Source of the DNA: Cymbomonas tetramitiformis
Lineage: Eukaryota; Chlorophyta; Pyramimonadophyceae; Pyramimonadales; Pyramimonadaceae
Assembly (NCBI GenBank): GCA_001247695.2
Contig: LGRX02035338.1
Location: forward strand, 24,560-88,559
DNA: 64,000 bases
Direction of reading: 5' to 3'
Position 1 is the stretch's first letter. Each line of letters opens with the position of its first letter. Below are positions 22,401 to 29,828 of this stretch, in pieces. Under the pieces are notes generated by a model. It worked only from the letters and a program-made list of their open reading frames with translations. It was not told the DNA's origin and ran no database searches. The translations under genes were made by a program, and so were the position numbers.

Positions 22401-22489
22401 TCTCTGCGTCCTCGGGCGCGTCGGGGTTCCACTGGTTCTGACCGCTTCTCCAGGGCGGAGAGGGTCTGATCATCAGGGCAAGACCTCAC
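16436..22489 (-). CDS. E2 pol polyprotein: protease, RT, RNase H, Dam-like adenine methyltransferase, integrase
   Basis: The ORF is 2017 aa (open upstream to the gag stop at 22529). The N-terminus is low-complexity, including Thr-His-Val-Ser-Pro repeats. Around residue 648 is the aspartic protease motif LIDSGASDNFIS. RT spans about 940-1150, with SFDAVDGFWQVPM and the catalytic IFIDDVVVF (about 1055). RNase H starts near 1208 (VQTDASGIALGG). About 1525-1665 is a Dam-like domain: FDVDACCDFGGRNRQADRF, then VWCNPPYN (about 1577) and VFVLPDHQSKLPAWRKLF, the layout of phage-type N6-adenine methyltransferases. An H2C2 zinc domain (about 1775-1815, GHTGRDKTL ... CAVCQSVR) and DDE integrase (VDFVTGLP, SDRDPRFQ, RSDGQAEHSNRV) complete it. 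Protease to integrase order is that of Ty3/gypsy; the methyltransferase between RNase H and integrase is the addition. Confidence 0.93.
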   Translation of the reverse strand: MRSCPDDQTLSALEKRSEPVEPRRARGRRDPWGQRPHPKSVAFTSGTRLRRTYRSASAPSPPRDDLSSHPLAGSTPFDEPSLPLDDGPAYTQARIEGRRGRRAPRHRPPTMGNNRGEPRDLRPRPRVVLPLPIYQSNLADPRKRLTAWHWKRDLYSLPLEVAMQKVRRALRKSPEAAKDLVDKMSERVRSRVHSGSRSPKERVNRANQLAERIRIAREPQDRKEGHQRIALWHLLSHDGHQQVPEPSNASSHDLYAAWRELSPAEQQKAIATSSPDSSPGSRLWEKEGARRAAARSSTSLCTLDTEVGTIPGTAGDVGLPGAWCSLHAVHQYKMRKLGPSPLGASPPSSSLAEPTTETTSSHHDDAPATPGGNPEGSSYCSEAEETSAPSSLCFTQQMTTVRTHEADEAPPCLDSHPIAEDPEVMEEESSVNSLCFTQQMAAAGTPEARTDHQSSHQLAHNSPTGSPQHDEDPLTHGSLINSVATHASPTTSGTTHVSPTVSGTTHVSPTTSGTTHVSSTTSDTTHVSPTTSDTTHVSPTSSECTSAGTLLTASADNLVSHPTEDVDLLDEEFYAACRQTLEECREASDNLLPNLKCKSIRTDGGVQWKTDIEGTLAAAHDEEGPLLLVFYATLRGHTVKVLIDSGASDNFISEQSAKRCGLTTRAGSEMRVTLADGSVKITGATAYAKFNTHTTTGTYTENALALRILPLGIQVDVILGGRWLRSHSPVTLGYEGNGSVSFLRKSRSGKIGDRVTITGCSPGKASGDRSPKGTACAGLVDEVFLTPAQLKKYLVYAETQKLRGNDDPEIQPAWLMVAEKSPDDTASAFAATAIDSENAEPAADTEDAEVSPEWTLKFQDFWGEEYKKEMTTALPNIDGLRHDPQDEANINLDPELSKKGPPCQRIYKKSAEELRQLRERVETLMSKGYIRPSSSPYAAPCLMVPKPGNPKELRLVIDYRLLNRQTVKDKYPLPDIQMMFDEMQGAKFFSSFDAVDGFWQVPMAPGDVEKTAFTTQMGSYEWLVMPQGLQNSPSQYQRRMQRALGHLPFVRIFIDDVVVFSNTAAEHYEHVKQLLLTCREKGVFLKRSKCQLLKKSLRFLGHCISADGCRPQHDKVAAVRDWPELETVTHVRQFLGLAGYYRRFIHCFSEIAQPLTRLTKSDVPWEWGPMQQWAFEELKKALTSAPVLALPNIKGAADGTAPFVVQTDASGIALGGVPMQDNGDGLGLRVIAYESRQFSAAEQNYHTGERELGALHHCTTVTWRHYLIFTNFRIQGDHRPLEWLMEPGRELSRRQARWYMDLVEVGVPRMEYIKGALLLVPDALSRRPDFKDKDVREGLKEAGVIDPTSDLPKDPLATLESEYFSSSPPAAHPHWAQTVDCWLSAVETLSVAEQAMDMGETIALVNPKLYKGMKEDHLDFDMPEWPAADSAKPVEAPHKPPDRAPPRIRITRSMSRAGKASTTPAPPQLASPKTRTPTSRADASEALTEKVPTSSPTPQQAPQQSTPSPVLHPQKRRAPPEDSQNWRVRAEYSSKYAEKFGPFDVDACCDFGGRNRQADRFWTDCLSEKWRGLRVWCNPPYNSKCITVEAILNKYIAEWKADPENTSAVFVLPDHQSKLPAWRKLFRKANMQIVEVIPTHDDKGEPNQFFENPDGRAFDLRWPVLIVHAPPAKPQPARVRHPRTAPAVIRTGEAADFRDAASQQSDSKFLRALKAEYTREGTLRSLREKVKAAPHQCLQDFRLVGEVVWRTAAGRYQLVLGEDSPLREVVIRHAHESLSSGHTGRDKTLERVLRRFYWRGAAEDVGTWVASCAVCQSVRPRGTYPDGLLNPHSIPNRPWQDVAVDFVTGLPVSERGNDAFVAFTCKLTKMVHVVPMNFGDSSAAVVARIYFDSVWRLHGAPMKIVSDRDPRFQDAFWQELMRLMGVKVARTTPYNPRSDGQAEHSNRVIEDMLRSFVDANVEDWDLFTTNVEFAINDSRSESTGFTPFELVFGFSPLSQLDLFLEAAQSTADDELGE

Positions 22490-22528
22490 TTCCTCGAAGG
22501 GCAGGGTCTGGGGCTGGCCGCCGGCCAG

Positions 22529-22531
22529 TCA
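22529..22531 (-). promoter_or_regulatory. Gag-pol UGA stop, probable readthrough site
   Basis: Gag and pol are in the same frame, separated by one TGA followed by CTG, then a GC-rich palindromic stretch GGCCGGCGGCC within 15 nt. A single leaky stop with pol downstream is how murine leukaemia virus-type elements regulate the gag:pol ratio; UGA-C is a known leaky context. No in-frame ATG lies near the start of pol, which favours readthrough over reinitiation. Confidence 0.6.
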
Positions 22532-25500
22532 TTCATCGCTCTCCACCGGGGGAAGGCCGGCGTCACCCTCCACAAGCTCGATGCCCGCAAGGGCCGCCAG
22601 GGTCTGGTAGCTCTGCTCGTCCTCACAGGTAGCAAGAGCCAAGACCTCCTCGGAGAACTCCTCTGGGACGCCATCCACCGAGGAGATGATGTCCTCCTGC
22701 TGCTCGATGGCCCAAACGACGGCGGCTACAAACCCAGGGGAGTTCGCCAGTCGAGCGGGTGCATTGGCCCTCCACTCCTTGAGTTTAGCCTCGTCCGTAC
22801 AGTTACGGACGATGTGCTCCGCAGAGCCGCAGGCGAAGCACCGGCGGACTTTCGGAGCGTCGGGGCGGGAGAGGCCAGGTGGTGGTGGCAAAGGAGTCAC
22901 TGCCGCGGCGACGGTGGTGGCAGGCCCGTTCTCCAGCATGGCAAGAGCTGGGCGGCTCGAAGAGGGGGTACGCCTGTAGAAGGGGGTGCGAGGTGGTGGG
23001 TTAGCGAAGGAAACAGCACGGGGAGGACGGTCTTGAGAGCGCCTCTGAGCCGCCTCCGTGTCAATGTCACTCTCCACCTCCTCAGCAACTTCCCGAATCT
23101 TCAACAAGGCGTTGTGGGTGCCTGGGATGTCGTCAGCAACGGCCTTCCTCTCCCACTCTTCTGGTTTGGAGACATCCAAGTGGATGGCTCTCAGGCGCCG
23201 CATCACCTTGGGTGCATATTTCAGCCCCCGGCGGTACGTAGAGAGCATCGACAGGTTGGTCATCTCCACGCAATTGGGGACTCTGCCGGCCAGGAAGTTG
23301 ACGGAGGCCATGCGGGTCTCCAGTCGCGAGAAATACTCCGCCGCGGTCTCGTTCACCGCCTGCTTCAGGGCAATGGCCTCGCCGTGTGCGTTCTCCAGGT
23401 AGGCCTGCGTCAGAGAGCACACCGCCAGATCGCTGAAGAACACGTCCAGCTCCCCGTAGCGTTGGTGCCAAGCTTGCTCGGACCCAAAGGTCCCCGCCGC
23501 GCGCTCCAAGAACTTTCTCTGCTGGTCTTGAAGAGTGTACTCCTTGAAGCTCCAAAGAAGGCTTGACACACTCGCCTGGTACTCTGATACTGATGGCGTA
23601 CAACTGGGAGTGGTCAGTGCTTCGATCACGATGGCCTCCTGGAATACCTTCCGCACCATGTGGGAGTAGTGCTCCAACTGCGTCAGGAGGCCCTCCTTGT
23701 CGGCCGATTTTGTGTCGGACGCGGAGCGGGGGAACCTGGTGACGCTCTTGACCAGCTTTAGCACCATCTCTTTGGTCTTGTGCTCCAGGCGGACCTCGTC
23801 TGGAGATGCTCGCAGGTTAGTGCCCTGCGGCAGACGGACGATGCCTGGAACAAAGGGGGTGGCGCTGGGAGAGAGCACGGGGTTCGCAGCGGCGGCAGAG
23901 TGAACGGGGTTCGCGGCAGCGGCAAGTGAACGGGGAATGGGGAAACGGGCAGGAGGTGGTGGTCCCGGGGCATGCGCGGGCGGAGGCGCAGGCGCGGGAT
24001 TTGTGGGGACTGCGGTCGGAGTGGGCGGTAATGTAGGGGCTGATGGTGGTGCGGGGAGTGGGAGAGGTGTATGGAAGGGCAGGGGTGTGGATGGTTGTGC
24101 GGCCACCACGCTCATGCTCCGGTACCAATCGGAGTTGCTGACCTCCGACCACGCGGCGAGCCCGTCCTGATCGAAGTTCTGCATCTCCGACTCCCGCGCA
24201 GTAGCAGGGATCCACTCCCACACTGGCTGCCCCATGCTGGTAGACCGCACATTGGCCGCGGCTGGGTCCCCCATTGCCATATCCATGACCTCGCGGTCGA
24301 CCATGAGGACCCAGGTCTCCACACGAGGGTTGGTAAGGGGTAGGGGTGCATGGTGTAGCCGGCCCCCCATGCGCGCATATGCAGTCAGCGGCGCTCCCAG
24401 CAGGTGCATGATCCTGAACAAGATGGCGTCGCCCTGCACCCCAGCCCGGCGGCGTTCGTCCCATGGTAGGGAGACGGTTGCCGCGCCTCGCACCCCAGCT
24501 GACTGGTGCACCCACAATGACCCACCATCGTGGGTGACGAAGAGGGCTCTGACCTCTGGGTACTGAGGGTAGGAGGGCTCTGGTGCGGGATCGTCAGGGG
24601 GATCCTGAGGTGGATCACTAGGGGGGCCTGGTGGCGAGTCGCTTGGACTGGAGTCTCTGGGCTCTGAGTCGGGATTGCCACCGCCGTGCACCACCGTCTC
24701 CATCGACTGCCGCCGGCGGGCCACCATCATGTTATGGGGATTTGGCCGGCCCTGGGTGGGAGGTTCGGCGGGAGCGGTCTCAGCGGCGGTCTGAGGCACT
24801 GGAGGGGTTACGCTGGCGACGGCGTCTGCCTCGTGTAGATGGTCCGCCGTCAGGCCCTGTGCGCTGCCCTGAGGGTCGCCTGGTGGGGAGGCTCCTGCCG
24901 ATGCCGTCGCACCAGGCAGCGCGAGTCCTCTCGAGAGCACCGCGGAGATGTCCAGGGCCTGTACTGCCGCCAGGACTTCTCTGCGAATGTGTTCACTTCG
25001 GCTGCTCGCGTCCGAGTCGGAGCCGGACCTGTGGGCGGCCCTCCGCCTGCGCTCAGCCCGTGCCTGCGTGCTTCGGCTGCCTCTGGTCCCCGTGCTGGTG
25101 CGGCTGATGTCCGTACCGGAGTCGGGGTCAGAGTGATCAGGTGCGTGGCTTGGGCCTGGAAGATGCTTGCCATGTGTCGCAGGGCCCGAAGATGCCCTTC
25201 GGGAACGCCGACGCCGGCGAGTCTCTGAGGTTGTCGCCACCGCGGGAAGGTGACGCACCAAGAGCTGGGTACCGCCCAAGACGTTCTGCTGAACCCCGCT
25301 GTCAAGGGGTACCTGCAGAGGGTCCGGCAGGGCCGCGGCGCCGATGCTGATGAAGTGCTGCAGCGATGAGGGATCCGCGCCTGAGTCATGAAGCGCGGAG
25401 GTGGCTGGTGCCAGCTGATGGGGCTGCTGTGGTCGATGTTGCGGCTGTTGTGGCGGCTGCGGTTGCTGTTGCTGCTGCTGCTGCTGCTGCTGCTGTTGCT

Positions 25501-25951
25501 GCTGTAGCTGCTGCTGCTGTAACTGCTGCTGCTGTAACTGCTGCTGCATCGGTTCCAGTGGCTGCTGTTGAAGCCACTGCTGTTGCTGCTGCTGGTACGC
25601 GAGCCACTGCTGCTGCTGCTGTAGCTGTTGTTGGAACGGTGTGGGATATGCGCCCACGGGGTGATGGGTTCCCAGTGTGAACGGCACTGGTGATACTCCC
25701 CCAGCGAGGGGCGCTGATTGGGGCAATACCCAATTGACGCCGTTCCATACAGCCTGTGCGGGGGTGCCATCCGGCATAGTATAAGGGCGGGGCACCGCTG
25801 TGTAGGGCATGGTGGTGCCTGGATGTGGAATGGGGTGAGCGGAAGCGTAAGCGGCGGGCGATGGGAAGGTGAGGGGCGAGAACAATGGGGGGCGTGACGG
25901 CTCTGCACTGACCCCCATGCTGGGAAAGGACTCTGATATATGTTGCGACAT
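22529..25951 (-). CDS. gag: E2 gag polyprotein
   Basis: About 1140 aa from the first ATG in frame (25951, MSQHISESFPSMG). A Gln-rich tract encoded by CAG repeats covers roughly 25450-25640. A Ser/Arg- and Pro-rich middle follows, then a capsid-like region (SVTRFPRSASDTK, TAAEYFSRLETRM) and a CCHC zinc knuckle CFACGSAEHIVRNC (CX2CX4HX4C), normal for a nucleocapsid. The ORF ends in TGA at 22529-22531 and the pol frame continues in the same phase immediately after, so pol is probably made by readthrough. Gag would package element RNA in cytoplasmic particles. Confidence 0.9.
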   Translation of the reverse strand: MSQHISESFPSMGVSAEPSRPPLFSPLTFPSPAAYASAHPIPHPGTTMPYTAVPRPYTMPDGTPAQAVWNGVNWVLPQSAPLAGGVSPVPFTLGTHHPVGAYPTPFQQQLQQQQQWLAYQQQQQQWLQQQPLEPMQQQLQQQQLQQQQLQQQQQQQQQQQQQQPQPPQQPQHRPQQPHQLAPATSALHDSGADPSSLQHFISIGAAALPDPLQVPLDSGVQQNVLGGTQLLVRHLPAVATTSETRRRRRSRRASSGPATHGKHLPGPSHAPDHSDPDSGTDISRTSTGTRGSRSTQARAERRRRAAHRSGSDSDASSRSEHIRREVLAAVQALDISAVLSRGLALPGATASAGASPPGDPQGSAQGLTADHLHEADAVASVTPPVPQTAAETAPAEPPTQGRPNPHNMMVARRRQSMETVVHGGGNPDSEPRDSSPSDSPPGPPSDPPQDPPDDPAPEPSYPQYPEVRALFVTHDGGSLWVHQSAGVRGAATVSLPWDERRRAGVQGDAILFRIMHLLGAPLTAYARMGGRLHHAPLPLTNPRVETWVLMVDREVMDMAMGDPAAANVRSTSMGQPVWEWIPATARESEMQNFDQDGLAAWSEVSNSDWYRSMSVVAAQPSTPLPFHTPLPLPAPPSAPTLPPTPTAVPTNPAPAPPPAHAPGPPPPARFPIPRSLAAAANPVHSAAAANPVLSPSATPFVPGIVRLPQGTNLRASPDEVRLEHKTKEMVLKLVKSVTRFPRSASDTKSADKEGLLTQLEHYSHMVRKVFQEAIVIEALTTPSCTPSVSEYQASVSSLLWSFKEYTLQDQQRKFLERAAGTFGSEQAWHQRYGELDVFFSDLAVCSLTQAYLENAHGEAIALKQAVNETAAEYFSRLETRMASVNFLAGRVPNCVEMTNLSMLSTYRRGLKYAPKVMRRLRAIHLDVSKPEEWERKAVADDIPGTHNALLKIREVAEEVESDIDTEAAQRRSQDRPPRAVSFANPPPRTPFYRRTPSSSRPALAMLENGPATTVAAAVTPLPPPPGLSRPDAPKVRRCFACGSAEHIVRNCTDEAKLKEWRANAPARLANSPGFVAAVVWAIEQQEDIISSVDGVPEEFSEEVLALATCEDEQSYQTLAALAGIELVEGDAGLPPVESDE

Positions 25952-25993
25952 ACTGGCTGCTGAGCTGATCAGATCGCACACTGGGTGTGGCAA

Positions 25994-27182
25994 AAGCCAC
26001 AGGTGAGCAGAAGGTAGGAAGTGCTCGCCTTTATTTATTCAGTGTCGCTTTCGTGAGGGGGGGAAGGAGGAGGTGAAGGTGTAGGGCTGACTTCTGGAGA
26101 CGGTGGAGCGTCGGCCAAGGTTTCACCAGGAAGCACCGGTATTGCTGGGTGGTAAGGGTCCGGGTAGTTGAAGACAAAACCCGTGAACCCCTGGTAGTAC
26201 CACTCACGGTAGTGGCGCGCTGGTGGGATAGCCAGGGTGTATGCTGTCCAGGCGCTCAGTTGTCTTCCACCTCGTCGTCTGAAGAGGAGGGTGAAGGTGG
26301 GAGGGGGCCCTCTGGGGAGTTATCGAAGGCTCCTGCTGGTGGGAAGGTGGGGTCTGGTTGAAATAACCACTTGAGGGGTCCCTGTTTCCACCACTCTCTT
26401 CTGTGCTTTTGTGGGGAAACTGCCATACACTGGCGTACTCAAAATTTCGCCAGGGCTCCGCGACACAGATTTCAAGTGCCTAAGTATGCAGGCAGAGGTC
26501 AAGAAACTGCAACCAGAAAGCTCAGCAAGGTCCCAGAAGGTAACCGGACTTCGTACACTCCAGAAATATTCCAGCCAGAGAGTAAACCAGAGGTGTCCAG
26601 AAACTGTCCAGGAACTGTCCAGAAACCACTAAAAGCGCTGTTTTGAGTGGCTTTCCCAACTGCTGGTGGCCGTGAGGGCGGTATTGAGGGGTTCTAGGCT
26701 GTCCTATGGGGTCTGGGGATAGAGTTTTTGGTGGTGGGGGCTACTGTGGAAGGTTTTGGGGTAGGCTGAAAACGGGCTAAAACGGCTATTTTGGGCTGTT
26801 TTTGGCTGTTTTTCGCCTTTTTAAGGCTCTAGAAAGTGAGTTATGAGGTTTTCCTGGCTACTATAAACCGGGGAAAGCCTTTAGGGTGCTCCCTGACGGT
26901 TGTTTGTAGCCTGGGGCAGACTTGGAGTTTAAGATCGGAAAACGAATCTTGACTTTTCTGAGCCTGGTTGGGCCCCCACTGTTAAGGGAACGTTATACTG
27001 ATGTTTTGTGACTTTTGGGAGCAGTATATGGATTCCTTCTTTGAAAAAAAATGGCTTTTCTGACGTAAAAGTTGCGCAAAGTTTCCCAAAAGTATGAGTC
27101 TCCCCCCGCAGTATAACGGAAGTTACGGTAACGCCGTGGTTGAACGCGCGGAGGTGTTCAAGTAACGCTCATTGATACCAAT
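25994..27182 (-). other. E2 5' leader between LTR and gag
   Basis: No gene is supported. The stretch 26100-26360 is open in places on both strands but has no recognisable motif. 26640-26830 is G/T-rich with repeated GGCTGTTTTTGG-like units. On the minus strand it lies between the 5' LTR (27183-27874) and gag, so it is the untranslated leader. A primer-binding site next to the LTR (near 27182) was not identified with confidence. Confidence 0.55.
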
Positions 27183-27874
27183 TGTGCCTGGGGCACTACG
27201 ACAGATGCTCGGAAATATGTTTTTGATTGAACGTGCAAAGGTACACAATTCGGATTTTATAATATACTGGATCAGGGCCAGATTGAGGTACAAACGATAA
27301 TTCGGTTCCGAGTTCTGAAGGCTAAACACTTCTCAAGTGCTCTACTTATTCACTCGTCACTCAGGTTGCAGGGTCAACCACTCGAGAGCCGATGTCACAC
27401 TTCGGCTCAACGTTCAGTTCCCGATCCGATCTCATTTCTAATTCCGATTCATCATTCTCGATTCAGATGTTATGCCGACAGGCTGACACGATGACTGCCC
27501 CACAGTACTGTCATACTACTGTACTGTCATACTGTCATACTGTCATAGCGTCATACTGTCATACTGTCATAACCTTAATATCTGATATTCGATTTCATTG
27601 TCTTTTCAACCCCGATGCGAATCTGACCATTCTTCGAGGGTCTGACTGAGTTCCACGATGACACCCCCCACAGTACTGTCATACTACTATAGTGTCATAG
27701 TGTCATACTGTCATAGTGTCATAGTGTCATACTGTCATACCCCGGACATCTGGTATTCATTCTCATCGTGATTTCAAGCCCAATTTCACTGTCATCGTGC
27801 CAATCCCAGATTACCCCCGATGACACACATACAGACGCATAGGCATATCGGCTCACGCTGTGCCTCCGGGCACA
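27183..27874 (-). repeat. E2 5' LTR (692 bp)
   Basis: Partner of 14039-14730, same length, TGTGCC...GGCACA ends. On the minus strand it would carry the promoter and transcription start of E2. The GTCATACT tracts are the same as in the other copy. Confidence 0.95.
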
Positions 27875-27879
27875 GCAGC

Positions 27880-28245
27880 TGAGAGAGAAATTGGGAGCAG
27901 ACACGATGTTATTGCCTGCGGACGTGGGCCCACACCGGGCAGTGAGACCGGGACGTGAACATCCATGGCAGGCGCTTATTACGTCGCGACAGATTGCCAG
28001 AAAGGAGGGGACCATGGGGGATCTCCCAGACAGAGTGGCGTGGGGAAGTCAGGCAGAACTGAGCAGGGTGATCACACACTTGATGCCAGGACATTGGCAT
28101 GATGGCCACCGCATCATCCTGAGCCGAAAGTGTTCAGAGCAGCACACTCGTGCGAGGAGCTTACGGAAGGCAGCTACAGTGCAGGCCATGAGCCCGGAGG
28201 AGGTGCAGAGGAGGGGGGACGTTACTCAGTTGAACAGAGCCCAAG
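27880..28245 (+). CDS. E1 polyprotein segment between the E2 insertion and the MITE
   Basis: With E2 and one GCAGC copy set aside, the integrase-PHD frame that stops at 14038 continues here without a shift and stays open to 28245. Residues include GADTMLLPADVGPHRAVRP and LMPGHWHDGHRIILSRKC, not recognised as a known domain. It links the PHD finger to the methyltransferase-like domain at 28543-29180. The continuity across a 13.8-kb insertion is the evidence that PHD, linker and methyltransferase belong to one protein. Confidence 0.75.
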
Positions 28246-28534
28246 CAGGGTAGAAGTCTTCCCAAATTCTTTACGGCCCGTAAACTATATTTCCGCTGGC
28301 CCGCTTTCGGCCAAAAAGGTCAAGGAAGAACAATGCCCGCCGCAGGCGCGAAATTTTGAAATTAAGTATGGGGGTTTGATAAAAAGTAGCAAAGAATGCC
28401 TATATTTTTGGCCGAAGTTTGGCCGGCTCATATTTTTGTGCGGTCCGGGGGCGAAAGCCCCTTCGGCCCGGTTTCGGCCCGGAGCGAGCTTCTGCGGCCC
28501 CGGGCCGGCCCGCCACGGTAAGACTTCTACCCTG
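28246..28534. mobile_element. CAGGG hAT-type MITE copy 1 (289 bp)
   Basis: The ends are CAGGGTAGAAGTCTT and its inverted counterpart AAGACTTCTACCCTG, flanked by the 8-bp duplication AGCCCAAG (28238-28245, 28535-28542). The interior shares GCCCGCCGCAGGCGC and AAATT-rich, TTTCGGCCCG-type segments with the elements at 47827-48107 and 50124-50395. CAGGG ends with 8-bp duplications are typical of hAT non-autonomous elements. The E1 frame is preserved when it is set aside. Confidence 0.9.
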
Positions 28535-28542
28535 AGCCCAAG

Positions 28543-29180
28543 TAAAGATTGCCAGTCAGCTGGACTGGGGCTTGGAACTGGTGATGACGGTTCCTCAAGA
28601 AGTTAGACGCCTGGCGCACGAGGTGAGTTGGAAGAAGATCGTACAGGTCTGGGACCCGTGGGCTGGTACAGGTGTGATTGGCAAGGTGATGGCACTGGAG
28701 TGGCCTCACTTGAAGTTCATGAACAACGATTGGAATCCGCAGTTGAAATGGCCTGAAGCCCTCAATGCACTACAGCCGGGCAACTATCGTGCTTGGAAGG
28801 AGAAGTATGGAGTATGTGATGCGGTGATAACCTCACCTTGGTTCGCCGTACTGGATATTGCATTGCCATTGGCAGTGCTGGCCCGCAGAGTGGTGGCTTG
28901 CATTCACGTGCCATCGCACTATATGACAGACATGACAGAGAGCAGGGCGCAATACTTTCGCAAACTGTGTCATGCTGGACGCTTGCATGTGATTGGACAC
29001 TTGGAGCATGGGCCCATAGGTAGAAGATGTATGTGGGTGATGGTGTTTCAAAACCCTTTGACGCGAGCAAGGATGCTACGAGGAGGAGAAGCCACTGGAG
29101 TGGGTATGTTTACTTTCAGCATGGGCAAGTTCGCGCTGGATGGTGCTACAACAGAAGATGTTGAACAAGCTCTTATCTAA
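28543..29180 (+). CDS. SAM-dependent methyltransferase-like domain at the E1 C-terminus
   Basis: In frame with the preceding E1 segment once the MITE is set aside; an internal ATG lies at 28572 and the stop at 29178-29180. From that ATG (202 aa), residues 24-30 are motif I DPWAGTG, 48-51 NDWN, and 80-86 AVITSPWF, matching the motif I then (D/N/S)PP(Y/F/W) order of amino-group DNA/RNA methyltransferases, with the second Pro replaced by Trp. Then follow DIALPLAVLARRVVACIHVP and a conserved-looking GPIGRRCMWVMVFQ strand. It has no target-recognition domain. Substrate is unknown; DNA N6/N4 is the simplest inference. Confidence 0.7.
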
Positions 29181-29205
29181 TGTCTGTGCTACCAGTGGCA
29201 GCTAC

Positions 29206-29215
29206 AGATGGGGGA
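29206..29215 (+). promoter_or_regulatory. Polypurine tract of E1
   Basis: The purine-rich run AGATGGGGGA abuts the start of the full right-hand repeat (TGTTGATGAG at 29216). This is where plus-strand priming is expected, and it supports 29216 as the LTR start. Confidence 0.6.
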
Positions 29216-29828
29216 TGTTGATGAGAAAAAGAGCTTGTATAGGAAGCTAAAGGCAGTTATCAAAAATTTTGAACTTTTGTGTGGTTACAGTAAGAGGTTT
29301 ACTGCACAGTGACATAAGACAATGTATATAGTACCGAGCTGGTGTTATGGGGATACTGACAATAAGTAAGACTGTTTGGTAGTAGGACTAGATAGTCGTG
29401 CTTCATAAGGACACGTCGTGCATAAGTTCGCGACAGCTGTCATAAACCGCGGCTTGTCGTGTACCTTAGTCGGGTCGTGACACCTGGGACAGTAGTCCCT
29501 GTGACGAACATATGACACGCGCAGCACAATACGCGCGAGCGGTTACAGCAGTGACAGGGTACGGAAGTACGGATGGGTGTTACATCTTATTTGGAGGTAG
29601 CAACTGTAATATGTAGGGCGGCGTAGCAGAGTGAGGCGGACGCTCATTTTTGTTTTGCCTTCGTAACCGTGAGTTCCAAAAAAGGAAGTGCTTGCTCAGA
29701 CCGCGAAAACAACAGTGTTATGATATAGCAATTTATGATATATGGTATTCTTTTGCTTGTGAAGTTGTGGATTCTGTGGACTTGTGCTTAAATATTGGCG
29801 TCAGAACTGCATACTGCAGTATTTTACA
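29216..29828 (+). repeat. Full right-hand terminal repeat of E1 (B1 + A2, 613 bp)
   Basis: B1 (29216-29435, starts TGTTGATGAG and ends GCGACA), two bases GC, then A2 (29438-29828, starts TGTCATAAACC and ends TTTTACA). A2 matches the left repeat A1 and B1 matches 29829-30053. The B1/A2 join is the palindrome GACAGCTGTC. Confidence 0.85.

Larger units (their letters stand above)
14039..27874 (-). mobile_element. Complete Ty3/gypsy-like chromodomain retroelement E2, 13836 bp, nested in E1
   Basis: Two direct repeats of exactly 692 bp (14039-14730 and 27183-27874), each starting TGTGCC and ending GGCACA, flank the element. The 5-bp target duplication GCAGC is at 14034-14038 and 27875-27879. The coding strand is minus: gag, protease, RT, RNase H, a Dam-like methyltransferase, integrase, a chromodomain and a C5 methyltransferase. 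The LTR copies differ at only a few positions (for example 27601 and 27831), so the insertion is recent relative to E1. It interrupts the E1 polyprotein just after the PHD finger. Confidence 0.95.

Noticed and set aside
25366..25680. Ala/Val-rich plus-strand ORF
   Set aside because: It is the antisense shadow of the CAG (poly-Gln) tract in E2 gag.
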